A stretch of 64,000 bases of DNA from CALXSC01 sp964493475. Its GTDB lineage: Bacteria > Pseudomonadota > Alphaproteobacteria > Rickettsiales > UBA1997. Positions 1-7,854 of this stretch are shown here, piece by piece (position 1 is the first letter of the stretch; every line of letters starts with the position of its first letter). Both the position numbers and the translations under genes were made by a program. Where the stretch lies: positions 1-64,000 of the forward strand of contig CAZBNS010000001.1 of NCBI GenBank assembly GCA_964493475.1, given 5' to 3'. Under the pieces are notes generated by a model. That model had not been told where the DNA came from. It did no database searches and worked only from the letters and a program-made list of their open reading frames with translations.

Positions 1-39
1 GTTTTGGTTATATTATTAGTGCAAAATAAAACAGTTTTT

Positions 40-149
40 CGTGGTGTTGGGTCTCAGAACCCAACACCTGATGTCATCTCAAACTTAAACCAAAAAATAA
101 ATTAAGATTTGATACTTTTAGGTGTTGGGTTCGGAGGCCCAACACCACG
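40..149. repeat. Double-palindrome repeat element
   Basis: Two hairpins face each other. The left one (43-68) has 10-bp arms GGTGTTGGGT/ACCCAACACC; the right one (121-146) has 9-bp arms GGTGTTGGG/CCCAACACC. The outer ends CGTGGTGTTGGG (40-51) and CCCAACACCACG (138-149) are also inverted copies of each other, so the 110-bp unit can fold as two hairpins or as one long stem. It carries no gene. The right hairpin could also serve as a terminator for the leftward gene ending at 228, but it lacks a clean U-run. A miniature mobile element is the likeliest reading. Confidence 0.7.
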
Positions 150-227
150 AAAGAGCAAACATAAACAATATCTTATTACCTGTAGTTTGATTGTTTATTT
201 TATTATATTTTACTTTCTTTGTAGCGT

Positions 228-608
228 TTATTTATCGTAATTTTTCCAATATTTTACTAACTGATCTCGTTCTCTATTTAGAAAAACTTCTTTGTCATCT
301 CCGTATTTAAGTTTACCGAGTTTTTTCGCTAATGAATAAAAACCCTCTCCAGGTTTTCTATCGGTTTTTCTTATTACGATAGAACTAATCAAAGGCCTTC
401 CGTTTTTATGTTCATAAATTGAAATGCCTTCAAGCACCTTATTAAGTCCTGTGTATCTTGGGTATTTAAAACCTAATTCACACTCCTCATTTAATTCACC
501 ATAAGTTATAAGGTAGTTAGAATTATTTTTTACCCTATTAATTAGAAACTTTCTAACTTTTTCAAGTCTTTCATGCTCATCTTTTGAAACATCAATGCCC
601 AATCTCAT
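228..608 (-). CDS. Small conserved-looking hypothetical protein, partner of PIN protein
   Basis: A 126-aa soluble, basic protein that I cannot assign to a named family. It is rich in Lys, Arg and Glu and has no membrane segment. Visible landmarks are TYGEL near residue 36, GRPLISSIVI in the middle, then PGEGFY, and an ERD near the C terminus. These look like a conserved core, because the pattern 'TYGEL ... GRPL-S-LV ... PG-GF' is familiar from uncharacterised bacterial proteins, but I recall no function. It starts 37 bp downstream of the PIN-domain gene on the same strand, so the two are probably one transcript. The start codon is the first in frame; the ribosome binding site is weak. A role in a toxin-antitoxin or defence pair is inference only. 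Confidence 0.65.
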   Translation of the reverse strand: MRLGIDVSKDEHERLEKVRKFLINRVKNNSNYLITYGELNEECELGFKYPRYTGLNKVLEGISIYEHKNGRPLISSIVIRKTDRKPGEGFYSLAKKLGKLKYGDDKEVFLNRERDQLVKYWKNYDK

Positions 609-645
609 TCTTTTTATTGTGGTTTTATCTAATCCATATATGATA

Positions 646-1434
646 TTAGTTTATATTTTGTTTATTGCAAGAGTTATTTAGAATTTTTACTAATTCTTCC
701 ACACTCACACAATTAACATTGTAATCATCTTTTAGCCATTGCCTATTTTTTGTTGAAAAAATAGAATTTTGTTTGGCTTTTTTGGCATGATCATTTGTGC
801 AAATATAATCTATGTCGTGACCATAACAAATTGAAACTATATCGCCATCAGACCATTCAGCAAAACAATCCGCAACAATCTCTTTGTATTTCACATCTGT
901 ATATTTTTCGTCCAAACTTTTATACCAATACATATCTGGATTGTTATTTTTGCAAAATTCTTTTATCTTGTAAAATCCAAATCCCTTACCTTCAATAATT
1001 TTTGCTAATTTACATTTTTTTTCATGATGCTCATCGAATAGGGCTTCATTTCCAGTTTCATCTAAGAAAAAAGAATTATCTATGTCATTTTTTTCAATTT
1101 GCGGCATACCAATTCTTGGCATTTTTATTATTTTTATCTCAAGCTTCTTAGCTTCTTCAAGATATCGTTTTCTGGTAGGACACTGCGGTATATCATAATT
1201 TTTGTATTTTGAATTTGGTTTTTTAATTTCTCCAAAAAATTTATATCTATCCTGCCTTTCAATCGTTTCTATGGTAAATGTGGTTTCTGATAAAAACGCA
1301 GTTATGGTTTTATCTTTTATTTTTTCCTTTATAAAAAGAAAATTGCTATAATTGTTTATATTATTATTTTTACCTCCAAAACAATCTGGAAGAAGTATTT
1401 GTCTATATAGGTTGGAATCTAATAAAACTTTCAT
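646..1434 (-). CDS. PIN-like domain protein, putative RNase
   Basis: A 262-aa protein with the outline of a PIN nuclease. It opens with a hydrophobic beta strand ending in an aspartate (MKVLLDSN, D6), has acidic residues in the middle (ADCFAEWSDGD around residue 195), and ends with a strand and acidic loop (DIDYICTND) before a basic helix and a C-terminal strand (NVNCVSVEELV). PIN proteins cleave single-stranded RNA using three or four acidic residues that bind metal. At 262 aa it is much longer than a VapC toxin (about 130 aa), because there is a large insert between residues 20 and 170. It heads a two-gene leftward unit. It could be a toxin, a defence effector or an RNA-processing enzyme; the fold assignment rests on pattern only. 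Confidence 0.6.
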   Translation of the reverse strand: MKVLLDSNLYRQILLPDCFGGKNNNINNYSNFLFIKEKIKDKTITAFLSETTFTIETIERQDRYKFFGEIKKPNSKYKNYDIPQCPTRKRYLEEAKKLEIKIIKMPRIGMPQIEKNDIDNSFFLDETGNEALFDEHHEKKCKLAKIIEGKGFGFYKIKEFCKNNNPDMYWYKSLDEKYTDVKYKEIVADCFAEWSDGDIVSICYGHDIDYICTNDHAKKAKQNSIFSTKNRQWLKDDYNVNCVSVEELVKILNNSCNKQNIN

Positions 1435-1587
1435 ATTTCATTCACATTTATCTAATATAACTGTATAATTAAAATTATATTTTGTCAATCAAATTTCTTT
1501 TTTCCCAAGATTTCTATAATACCTCCCCAGCTCCCTCAATCCATACCACAAAGAAATTATAATCTTTACACACATTGAGATTATTCA

Positions 1588-1761
1588 ACTGGAATTATAA
1601 CTTTTGACGATAGCAAGATTCCAACGGATAGTGAAATTACAACTGCAAGTTTTAAATTTGATGTTCCAGTTAGATTTGACAATGACGAATTGAATATCAG
1701 TACAACGGATTTGAATGTGAATACTTGGTCTAGCATAAAACTTGTAGAAATTAGAATGTAA
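1588..1761 (+). pseudogene. C-terminal fragment of DUF2460 phage/GTA tail protein
   Basis: The open frame encodes 57 residues ending in a stop, beginning TGIITFDDSKIP, passing through FKFDVPVRFDND and ending SSIKLVEIRM. This matches the C-terminal signature of the DUF2460 (TIGR02217) family: a 'FDVPVRFD' strand, then 'PSI-LVEIR' at the very end. DUF2460 proteins are tail components of alphaproteobacterial gene transfer agents and related siphophages. There is no start codon and nothing upstream continues the frame, so only the 3' end survives. It sits 50 bp upstream of a degenerate tRNA, a usual integration spot. It is not related to the podovirus-type prophage further on. Confidence 0.75.
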
Positions 1762-1811
1762 ATTTTTATAAAAATGATTGGAGTTTATTTAAAATAGGTA
1801 CAATTTGAAAC

Positions 1812-1898
1812 AGAAAGGTGGCAGAGCGGTCTATTGCTCTAATCTTAAAAATTGGCGGAGTTGCAAGACCCCCGAGGGTTCAAATCCCTTCCCTCGTT
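1812..1898 (+). pseudogene. Degenerate class II tRNA (Ser-like body, UAA anticodon)
   Basis: The D-arm, a 17-nt anticodon arm (stem CTAAT/ATTGG around a 7-nt loop), a long variable arm and a T-arm (GAGGG TTCAAAT CCCTT) are recognisable. The D-arm and variable arm resemble tRNA-Ser, but the loop reads CTTAAAA, which gives anticodon UAA (Leu) where Ser would have UGA. The acceptor halves AGAAAGG and CCCTCGT pair at only about four of seven positions and no CCA is encoded. Together these point to a decayed or displaced tRNA copy; a functional tRNA is unlikely but not excluded. Confidence 0.55.
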
Positions 1899-1905
1899 TT
1901 TCAAG

Positions 1906-2235
1906 TTATTTTATTCCCAATCTTTTTTTAGCTTCTTTTCTTTCTTCCTCAAGTGGCAAATCTTTATAACAAGGTTTTAATATTATATTTTCAACACTCA
2001 ACTCCAACAAACCTTCTTCAAGCAACCTAATAAAACCATCACTATTTTCCTTGCTGGGTTTTAGTAATTTTTTACAGGATAAAATTATGTCATTGTCTAA
2101 AATTATCATATTTCTGCAGCGAATTGCATCATAAGGTCTCTTTCCTTTTTTGCCTTTAGTTCTTTCTTTTGCTTCGTCCAACGATTGCAATATTTCGCCC
2201 ATTAATTGTTTTTTTTGCATTTCTAGGTCGCTCAT
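1906..2235 (-). CDS. Hypothetical protein
   Basis: A 109-aa hydrophilic protein that I do not recognise. The N-terminal third is helical and charged (LEMQKKQLMGEILQSLDEAKER), followed by a short basic stretch KGKKGKRP. The middle has alternating hydrophobic segments (IILDNDIILSCKKLL) and the C terminus is a charged helix. It has no signal peptide or membrane span. It stands alone, ending 8 bp beyond the decayed tRNA and starting at the edge of a long non-coding stretch. A GAG lies just before the start codon as a weak ribosome binding site. It may be a leftover of the mobile DNA around it, or a genuine lineage-specific gene. Confidence 0.5.
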   Translation of the reverse strand: MSDLEMQKKQLMGEILQSLDEAKERTKGKKGKRPYDAIRCRNMIILDNDIILSCKKLLKPSKENSDGFIRLLEEGLLELSVENIILKPCYKDLPLEEERKEAKKRLGIK

Positions 2236-3116
2236 AAACTCAAAGTTTGTAATTAATCTTGATTATAAAAGTAAAAGAAAATAAAAGAAAAGCAAGTTTT
2301 TATTAACAATCAATAAATTGTAAATTTGCTGTCCATGAGATAAAAAAGTTGCTACCCCTAGAATTGAAAAAAATTAAAAGAATTTTAAAAGATTTAAAAA
2401 TGTGTAAAACTTATCTCGGCGAAAGCTAGGAACTAAGAATTAAAGTTTTGTGAGGTTAAGTTTAACCTTCAACAAAAACACTAAAACAATCAGTAAAAAC
2501 AACAATCTAATTTTTTGAACTTTCAACAAAAAGTGCTGTCTAACCAATGTATATTCCCCTAGTCCATTTTCACATTTTCTAACTCCATTGAATGAATATT
2601 TTTAAATTAGACTATAGAGAAGTTTATACCTCTACTGAATAGCGGAGTGCATAAAAGTTTATAACTTTCTACAGGTTTAATATAACTAATCAATAACATA
2701 AGAAAAACTGCAATGAGTAATCTACGAATAAAGCAAATAAAAAGACAAAAAGAATTAAAAAATATAAAAAACAATAAAATAAACCAAACCTAAACAACAT
2801 AAAGTTAGAAAATTTTACACACAACGCTCACCATAACATACATAAAAAACCAATTTTAAGAAATTCTCAAACTTAACCTCAAAAAAATCAATAATATCAA
2901 CACGAAATAAGGGGGGCAAACTTGACCTCAATAAAACCAATCAAAAAATTGCGAGGTCAAGTATGGGAGAGAAAAACACCCCACGAGAGAGAAAAAACAT
3001 CTAAAATCAATGAAAATATGAAAAGATGAGGTTAAGTTATATATCACTTTAAACCCTTAAAATAAAAGGTCGTAGTATGGCAGAGATAAGTTGAAAAATG
3101 ATAGAATTATTGTTAA
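2236..3116. other. 880-bp non-coding A-rich spacer with inverted GAGGT(C/T)AAG motifs
   Basis: No credible gene is seen here. The stretch is A-rich and scattered with copies of GAGGTTAAG or its complement (near 2452, 2870 and 3028). A clear inverted pair CTTGACCTC (from about 2919) and GAGGTCAAG (ending about 2961) could form a 9-bp hairpin. The pattern suggests worn copies of a small palindromic repeat in decayed DNA. Confidence 0.5.
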
Positions 3117-3209
3117 TGGCGGAGAGGATGGGATTCGAACCCATGATACCAGTTATCCCAGTATAACTTCTTAGCAGGAAGCCGCTTTCGGCCACTCAGC
3201 CACCTCTCC
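3117..3209 (-). tRNA. tRNA-Ser(GCU)
   Basis: Read on the minus strand this is a class II tRNA with acceptor GGAGAGG paired to CCTCTCC, a D-arm starting TGGCTGAGTGG, an anticodon loop CTGCTAA (anticodon GCU), a long variable arm and the T-arm TTCGAAT. A 3' CCA is encoded (TGG at 3117-3119). It is intact, and lies about 40 bp from the next tRNA on the same strand, so the two are probably co-transcribed. Confidence 0.95.
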
Positions 3210-3250
3210 TTAACATATTCTACACAAAACATCTTGATAAAAACCAAGAA

Positions 3251-3327
3251 TGGTGGGACAACAAGGACTTGAACCCTGGACCAAGACGTTATGAGCATCC
3301 TGCTCTAACCAACTGAGCTATTGTCCC
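3251..3327 (-). tRNA. tRNA with CAU anticodon (elongator Met or Ile2)
   Basis: Minus-strand tRNA with acceptor GGGACAA/TTGTCCC, D-loop AGTTGGTTA, anticodon loop CTCATAA, T-arm with TTCAAGT and an encoded CCA (3251-3253). The anticodon CAU fits either elongator tRNA-Met or the lysidine-modified tRNA-Ile2. The loop CTCATAA and variable loop TTGGTC resemble E. coli Ile2, so I lean slightly that way. It is not initiator Met, because positions 1-72 pair (G-C). Confidence 0.93.
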
Positions 3328-3486
3328 AACGATTAGTAATCTATCATTATATTTTTATAAAGTCAATTAAATATTTAGAATTGTACAAGTTTAATAGGTG
3401 AATACTTAAAGAGCTTAGTCAAAAAAGTTTAATAATACTAAAGGGAAGTAAATTAAAACCAAATGAATTTAATAATACAAAATCAA

Positions 3487-4062
3487 GAGACTTTAATAGG
3501 GGATATGCTAAGAAATGGATTTATGAGAAACACAATATAAGCAATACGAAATACAACAATATCAAAAAATTAAATATTTGGGAATTCATTCAAATAGACC
3601 ACTTAAAATATCATAATAGTCAAATAAATTTAAAATTTGTAGAATTCATGTAATAGATCCAATAACAAGAATTAAGTGCTCTTATTCTTATGCGACAGCG
3701 AGTAGTAAAAATGCAAAAGATTTTTTAATAAATTACTTAATAAAGAAATTTCCATTTGAAATAAGTCAATGCAAGTAGATGGAGGAAGTGAATTCAGAAA
3801 ATATCTTGAAGAAGCATGTAGTCTATTAAATATAGAATTATATATATTACCTTCTTATAGTCCTAAATATAATGGAAGAATTAGAACATCCAGAGAAGAA
3901 TTTTACGCAAATAAGCATCTTTTATGCACCTGTGCTAATAGAGACGATTACAATGAAAAGCTAGAAGAATATATTTACAAATATAATAATTATAGACCAG
4001 ATGAAGCTCTTGATTATTTAATACCTATGAGATATCATAAAAATTTGGTAAATGTGAGATAA
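3487..4062 (+). pseudogene. Decayed IS481-type transposase (integrase core)
   Basis: Pieces of one DDE integrase-core transposase occur in successive frames. The first has RGYAKKW then WEFIQIDHLKYH (first catalytic Asp). After a frame change comes HVIDPITRIKCSYSYATAS. After another comes MQVDGGSEFRKYLE (second Asp), then LPSYSPKYNGRIRTSREEFYANK holding the catalytic Glu region. The last frame, 3769-4062, is open for 97 codons to a C-terminal Y-YN-YRP motif. The usual 'NGRVERSNRTFREEFY' is shortened here, a small deletion. At least two frameshifts and loss of the N-terminal HTH make it non-functional. IS481 relics are common in Rickettsiales-like genomes. Confidence 0.8.
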
Positions 4063-4099
4063 AATTGTCTCAAATGCGTTTGGACTTGGATATTTTTAT

Positions 4100-4175
4100 A
4101 TACTTTCATACTTTTCATTGTAGATTTAGTCTCTCCTCGAAGGAACAAACAATTGGAAATAACAATTAGAAATAA
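4100..4175. repeat. Dispersed repeat, copy A (IS 3' flank)
   Basis: About 76 bp following the transposase relic closely match 62238-62313. Both contain 'CTTTTCATTGTAGATTTAG', then 'AAGGAACAAAC(A/G)ATTGG' and 'AATTAGAAATA'. The second copy has no transposase beside it, so this may be an IS end or an independent small repeat. Confidence 0.6.
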
Positions 4176-4247
4176 GTAATTCAAAAATTAATCTTGTAAT
4201 TTTTATAAAATGTTATAAAAGTTAATCAAGATATAAAAATATTATTT

Positions 4248-5186
4248 ATGGCTCAGTTTAATGTTGATGTTTTGGTGATTGGTTCTGGACCTGCGGGAAA
4301 TACAGCTGCAATTTATTTGGCTAGAAGTGGATTAAAAATTTCTGTGATTTCTGGAATGTCTATTGGAGGACAGTTGACAATTACAACTGAAGTTGAAAAT
4401 TTTCCTGGCTTTCCAAAGCCAATTCTTGGTTTTGATTTGATGAATAATATGATGGAGCAGGCAAAAAATTTAGGTGTTGAAATAGTCTATGATAGAGTTT
4501 CAAAAGTAGATTTTTTGAAACGACCTTTTGTATGTAATTTAGATGGTGGTGATGTTTATGTTGCTAAATTTGTTATTATAGCAACTGGTGCTTCTGCTAA
4601 ATGGCTGGGAGTTCCGTCTGAGGAAAAATTTAAGGGTAGAGGTGTTTCGGCTTGCGCTGTATGTGATGGAAATTTTTATAAAGGTAAAATTGTTGCTGTT
4701 GTTGGCGGAGGTTCTTCTGCGGGAGTTGAGGCTTTGCATTTATCTCATTTATGTCAAAAGGTTTATTTAATTCATAGGAAAGACTCTTTTAAAATGATTG
4801 ATAGTATTTTGAATAAAATAAAATTAATTAAAAATATAGAGTTTGTTATGGATAGTGCTATTGAAGAAATTCTTGGAACTGACGATCCAAAAAATGTTAA
4901 TGGTGTTCTTGTAAAAAATTTAAAAAATAATGAAAAAAGGACGATTTCATTGGATGGTGTTTTTGTCGCTATTGGAAGGCAACCTGCAACAAAAATTTTT
5001 GAAGATACTGAATTGGAATTGGATAAAAATGGCTATATTTTAACACGTCCAGATAGCGCTAAAACAAATATCCCTTATGTTTATGCTGTTGGCGATGTTG
5101 CAAATAAGCGTTTTAAACAGGCTGTTGTGGCTGCTGGACATGGATGTATTGCGGCGTTGGAAATTCAAGAAGATTTGGAGAGATGA
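4248..5186 (+). CDS. trxB: Thioredoxin reductase
   Basis: A 312-aa flavoprotein that passes electrons from NADPH through FAD to thioredoxin, keeping cytosolic disulfides reduced. The FAD-binding dinucleotide motif GSGPAG is at residues 12-17, the redox-active pair is C136-A-V-C139 followed by DG, the NADPH site is VVGGGSSAG, and the C-terminal FAD motif is YAVGDV. Length and spacing match E. coli TrxB (C135/C138). The start is the first ATG in a sensible position and the protein is intact. The mscS-type gene starts 2 bp after the stop codon with a GGAG inside the end of trxB, so the two are translationally linked. Confidence 0.97.
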   Translation: MAQFNVDVLVIGSGPAGNTAAIYLARSGLKISVISGMSIGGQLTITTEVENFPGFPKPILGFDLMNNMMEQAKNLGVEIVYDRVSKVDFLKRPFVCNLDGGDVYVAKFVIIATGASAKWLGVPSEEKFKGRGVSACAVCDGNFYKGKIVAVVGGGSSAGVEALHLSHLCQKVYLIHRKDSFKMIDSILNKIKLIKNIEFVMDSAIEEILGTDDPKNVNGVLVKNLKNNEKRTISLDGVFVAIGRQPATKIFEDTELELDKNGYILTRPDSAKTNIPYVYAVGDVANKRFKQAVVAAGHGCIAALEIQEDLER

Positions 5187-5187
5187 T

Positions 5188-6303
5188 ATGGATATTTTAA
5201 CGGTTTATTTTAATATTTTTGATGATTTGAATATTTATTTAAAAATATCCATTCAAATTTTTTGCGTAATATTACTTACGTTTTTTTTATCTAAATTAAT
5301 TAAATTTATTCTGTTTGTTTTATTTAAACATTTTGCTAAGACGAGCAGTTTTATTGACAGCAGCATTGTTGTTGCTCTTAAAAGACCAATTTTATTTTTT
5401 ATTTGGCTATATAGTATTATTATATGTAGCGATTTAATTATAGAGCGGCTTAGTGAAAAGTTTTTACAGTTTACATTTGGCTTAAAGTACGTAATAATTT
5501 ATATCGCTGTTCTTATGTTTTTGCTGAGGACTATAGCACAAATTAAAAAGCATTATATATTGCAAAGAGAAAGGTTAAACAAGTCTTCAGATTACGCAGC
5601 ACTTGATACTGTTGAGAAGCTATCAAAAGTTGCCATATTTATAGTTTGGACTATTTTAGTTCTTGGTAAAATGGGATTTAATTTAAGCGCATTGCTAGCA
5701 TTTGGTGGTGCAGGTGGTGTGATTATTGGTTTTGCTGGTAAAGATTTGTTTACTAATATTTTTGGTGGCTTAATAATATATTTGGATAAGTCATTTTCTG
5801 TGGGAGATTGGATTGCTTCGCCAGACAGAAAAATAGAAGGTACCGTTGAAGAGATTGGTTGGAGACAAACAAGAATTTTAACGCTTGATAAATACCCAAT
5901 ATATATTCCTAATTCCATTTTTGGAACGATTATTATTGAAAATAAAAGCAGATATAGGTCAATCAGGGTCAAAGAAAATATTCAAATTAGGCTTGTTGAT
6001 GTTTCTAAAGTTGTTAGAATAGCAAACGGAATTACAAAAATGCTAAAAGAACACCCTAGTGTTGACAAGAAATATAAAACTTTTGTAAATTTAACAAATT
6101 TTACCGAAAGTTCATTAAATTTATTGATTAGCGCTTTTACAAACACTACGGATTTTTTAAGATTTTTAGAAATTAGGCAAGATATATTATTAAAAGTCGC
6201 AAGCATTGTGAAAGAAAATGGCGCAGAAATAGCGGTTCCTGTAAGTAATTTATTTATCAATAGGGGTTTTGATTTAAATAGACAAACATTAAATTTTGGA
6301 TAA
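5188..6303 (+). CDS. MscS-family mechanosensitive channel
   Basis: A 371-aa inner-membrane protein with about four hydrophobic helices in the first 190 residues. The MscS core is at about 168-195: a glycine/alanine-rich pore helix (LLAFGGAGGVIIGFAGKD) followed by NIFGGLIIYLDKSFSVGDWI. Next come the beta domain (GTVEEIGWRQTRI, then YIPNS) and a cytoplasmic alpha/beta cage. Such channels open under membrane tension to release solutes during osmotic downshock. The start at 5188 is chosen because GGAG lies 7 bp upstream and it directly follows the trxB stop; a longer reading frame overlaps trxB. The stop is 2 bp from the stop of the convergent cation transporter. Confidence 0.93.
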   Translation: MDILTVYFNIFDDLNIYLKISIQIFCVILLTFFLSKLIKFILFVLFKHFAKTSSFIDSSIVVALKRPILFFIWLYSIIICSDLIIERLSEKFLQFTFGLKYVIIYIAVLMFLLRTIAQIKKHYILQRERLNKSSDYAALDTVEKLSKVAIFIVWTILVLGKMGFNLSALLAFGGAGGVIIGFAGKDLFTNIFGGLIIYLDKSFSVGDWIASPDRKIEGTVEEIGWRQTRILTLDKYPIYIPNSIFGTIIIENKSRYRSIRVKENIQIRLVDVSKVVRIANGITKMLKEHPSVDKKYKTFVNLTNFTESSLNLLISAFTNTTDFLRFLEIRQDILLKVASIVKENGAEIAVPVSNLFINRGFDLNRQTLNFG

Positions 6304-6305
6304 AA

Positions 6306-7241
6306 TTATAATTCACACTTTTCATTATTGCATTTATTCTCTATTTGAATATTGCTATGTGTAATTTTAAATTTATCTTTTAGCATATTTTGTATATTTT
6401 TTAATATATTTTTATTCTTTGATATTACATGACACTCAAAAGATATATCTTTTTCATTTATATTCCATAAATGAATGTGATGAACATCACAAACCCCCTT
6501 AATTGAAAGAAGCTCATTTTTTATTTCATTTATAGATATGCTATTTGGCGTTGAATTCATCAAAATATTAACAATATATGGAAAGTTAATTATTGCTTGA
6601 GTTATCATATAAACTGCAATTAGCAGCGCTATAATACCATCAACAAAATTCCAGCCAAAAAATACAACACACAAACCCGATATTATAACTCCAACAGATC
6701 CAAATGCATCTGCCAAGTTGTGAATAAACAACATCTTTATATTCATACCAGTATGTGAGTGCTGGTGAGTTAATTTAGCGGTTGCTATATCAATTATTAA
6801 AGCCAAAATTGATACATAAATAATTATTTTACCATCTATAGATTCCGGGTTTATAATTCTCGATGTCCCCTCAAAAAACAAATATATTCCAGAAATAAAC
6901 AGCAGTATTAAATTAACAAAACTGCCGATTGTTTCCGCTCTTTTAAAACCAAATGAATATTTTTCGCTAGCTTTTTTTGTTCCTATTTTAAATGCTATAA
7001 TTGCAACCAAAATTGAAAAAGCATCACTAGTATTATGCAATCCATCACCAATAAGCGCTATACTATCAGCCAAAAAACCAGCTGTTATTTCAACCAATGT
7101 TAACAACATATTTATAGAAAATGCCAAATATAAACTTTTTATTGTGCTTGAGGTTATCGTATTTTTATGGTGGTTGCAGCAATTACAATGATTACATTCC
7201 GTATTAGGTTTGTCATAGTTGATTTTACTATTCTTTGACAT
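6306..7241 (-). CDS. Cation diffusion facilitator (Zn/Cd/Co efflux)
   Basis: A 311-aa six-helix metal/proton antiporter of the CzcD/ZitB/ZnT type. The N terminus is rich in Cys and His (CNHCNCCNHH at about residues 16-25), a likely metal-sensing arm. The transport site is formed by HNTSD (H69, D73) in helix 2 and HNLAD (H174, D178) in helix 5, the standard H-x3-D pair. A histidine patch HQHSHTG lies in the helix 4-5 loop. The C-terminal 85 residues form the cytoplasmic dimer domain (GVCDVHHIHLW). It exports zinc or related divalent metals. Which metal cannot be told from sequence. It is a single-gene unit convergent with the mscS-type gene. Confidence 0.93.
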   Translation of the reverse strand: MSKNSKINYDKPNTECNHCNCCNHHKNTITSSTIKSLYLAFSINMLLTLVEITAGFLADSIALIGDGLHNTSDAFSILVAIIAFKIGTKKASEKYSFGFKRAETIGSFVNLILLFISGIYLFFEGTSRIINPESIDGKIIIYVSILALIIDIATAKLTHQHSHTGMNIKMLFIHNLADAFGSVGVIISGLCVVFFGWNFVDGIIALLIAVYMITQAIINFPYIVNILMNSTPNSISINEIKNELLSIKGVCDVHHIHLWNINEKDISFECHVISKNKNILKNIQNMLKDKFKITHSNIQIENKCNNEKCEL

Positions 7242-7341
7242 ATTTTTTATCTAGATTTTTATTGTAATATTTACTTGAATGCTATTACTACAAATATATT
7301 TTTCAATAAAATTCAATTTTGGCTGCGGTGGAATTCTTGTT

Positions 7342-7535
7342 CTGTAGCTTTCCCCTGTCAACCCCATCAACATTTCTTCTCAAGGAATGAAAAGATTATC
7401 CTTGGTTGTTGAACTATTTTTTCTAAGCATCATTCAAAATCTTTCTCCTCCTTGAGAGCAGAGTTCAAAGCCAAGCCAACGACTGTTTACAAGCAATCGG
7501 CAGTCTATCGTTCAGCGAAGCTCTGAGCTTGCTAA
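7342..7535. repeat. Dispersed palindromic repeat, degenerate long copy
   Basis: This intergenic block is a mutated version of the 45121-45338 element. Shared landmarks in the same order are TCTGTAGCT, TTTC..CTCAAGGA, AAAGATT, TCCTTG, AACTATTTTTTCT, AATCTTTC, AGCCAAGCCAACGACTG, AAGCAATCGGCAG and GAAGCTCTGA. The inverted ends are eroded. No gene lies inside. Confidence 0.65.
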
Positions 7536-7692
7536 AGAAAAATCCTCATACTGAATACATTAATTGTATAGCTAGCGGTTTTAGCATACAAAAATAACCC
7601 ACCAGCTAAACTAGTGGATTACTTTTTATCCTTAATAGAATACATTAATTGTATAGCTAGCGGTTTTAGCATACAAAAATAACCCACCAGCT

Positions 7693-7792
7693 NNNNNNNN
7701 NNNNNNNNNNNNNNNNNNNNNNNNNNNNNNNNNNNNNNNNNNNNNNNNNNNNNNNNNNNNNNNNNNNNNNNNNNNNNNNNNNNNNNNNNNNN
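7693..7792. other. Assembly gap (100 N)
   Basis: Exactly 100 undetermined bases within the tandem array, the conventional placeholder for a gap of unknown length. More repeat units are the most likely missing content. Confidence 0.98.
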
Positions 7793-7798
7793 GCATAC

Positions 7799-7829
7799 AA
7801 AAATAACCCACCAGCTAAACTAGTGGATT
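7799..7829 (-). terminator. Rho-independent terminator of the HU gene
   Basis: On the minus strand, 26 bp past the HU stop codon, AAUCCACUAG and CUGGUGGGUU form a 10-bp stem (two G-U pairs) with a 5-nt loop, followed by AUUUUU. The same hairpin recurs in the next tandem unit (7596-7620) and, truncated, beside the gap. Confidence 0.8.
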
Positions 7830-7854
7830 ACTTTTTATCCTTAATAGTATAAAA

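Larger units (their letters stand above)
7554..7847. repeat. 85-bp tandem repeat array carrying terminator hairpins
   Basis: Unit 1 begins at 7554 and unit 2 at 7639, an exact 85-bp period. A third, partial unit (7793-7847) follows a run of 100 N. Each unit carries the inverted repeat AACCCACCAG-CTAAA-CTAGTGGATT with an AAAAAT on its left, which on the minus strand is a stem with U-tail. True copy number is unknown because the assembly broke here. The element lies directly downstream of the HU gene. Confidence 0.9.

Noticed and set aside
3113..3298. Leftward 61-codon open frame
   Set aside because: It runs straight through two well-formed tRNA genes, so it is not a protein gene.
7554..7847. 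CRISPR-like reading of the 85-bp tandem repeat
   Set aside because: The whole unit repeats with no variable spacer; it is a simple tandem duplication.
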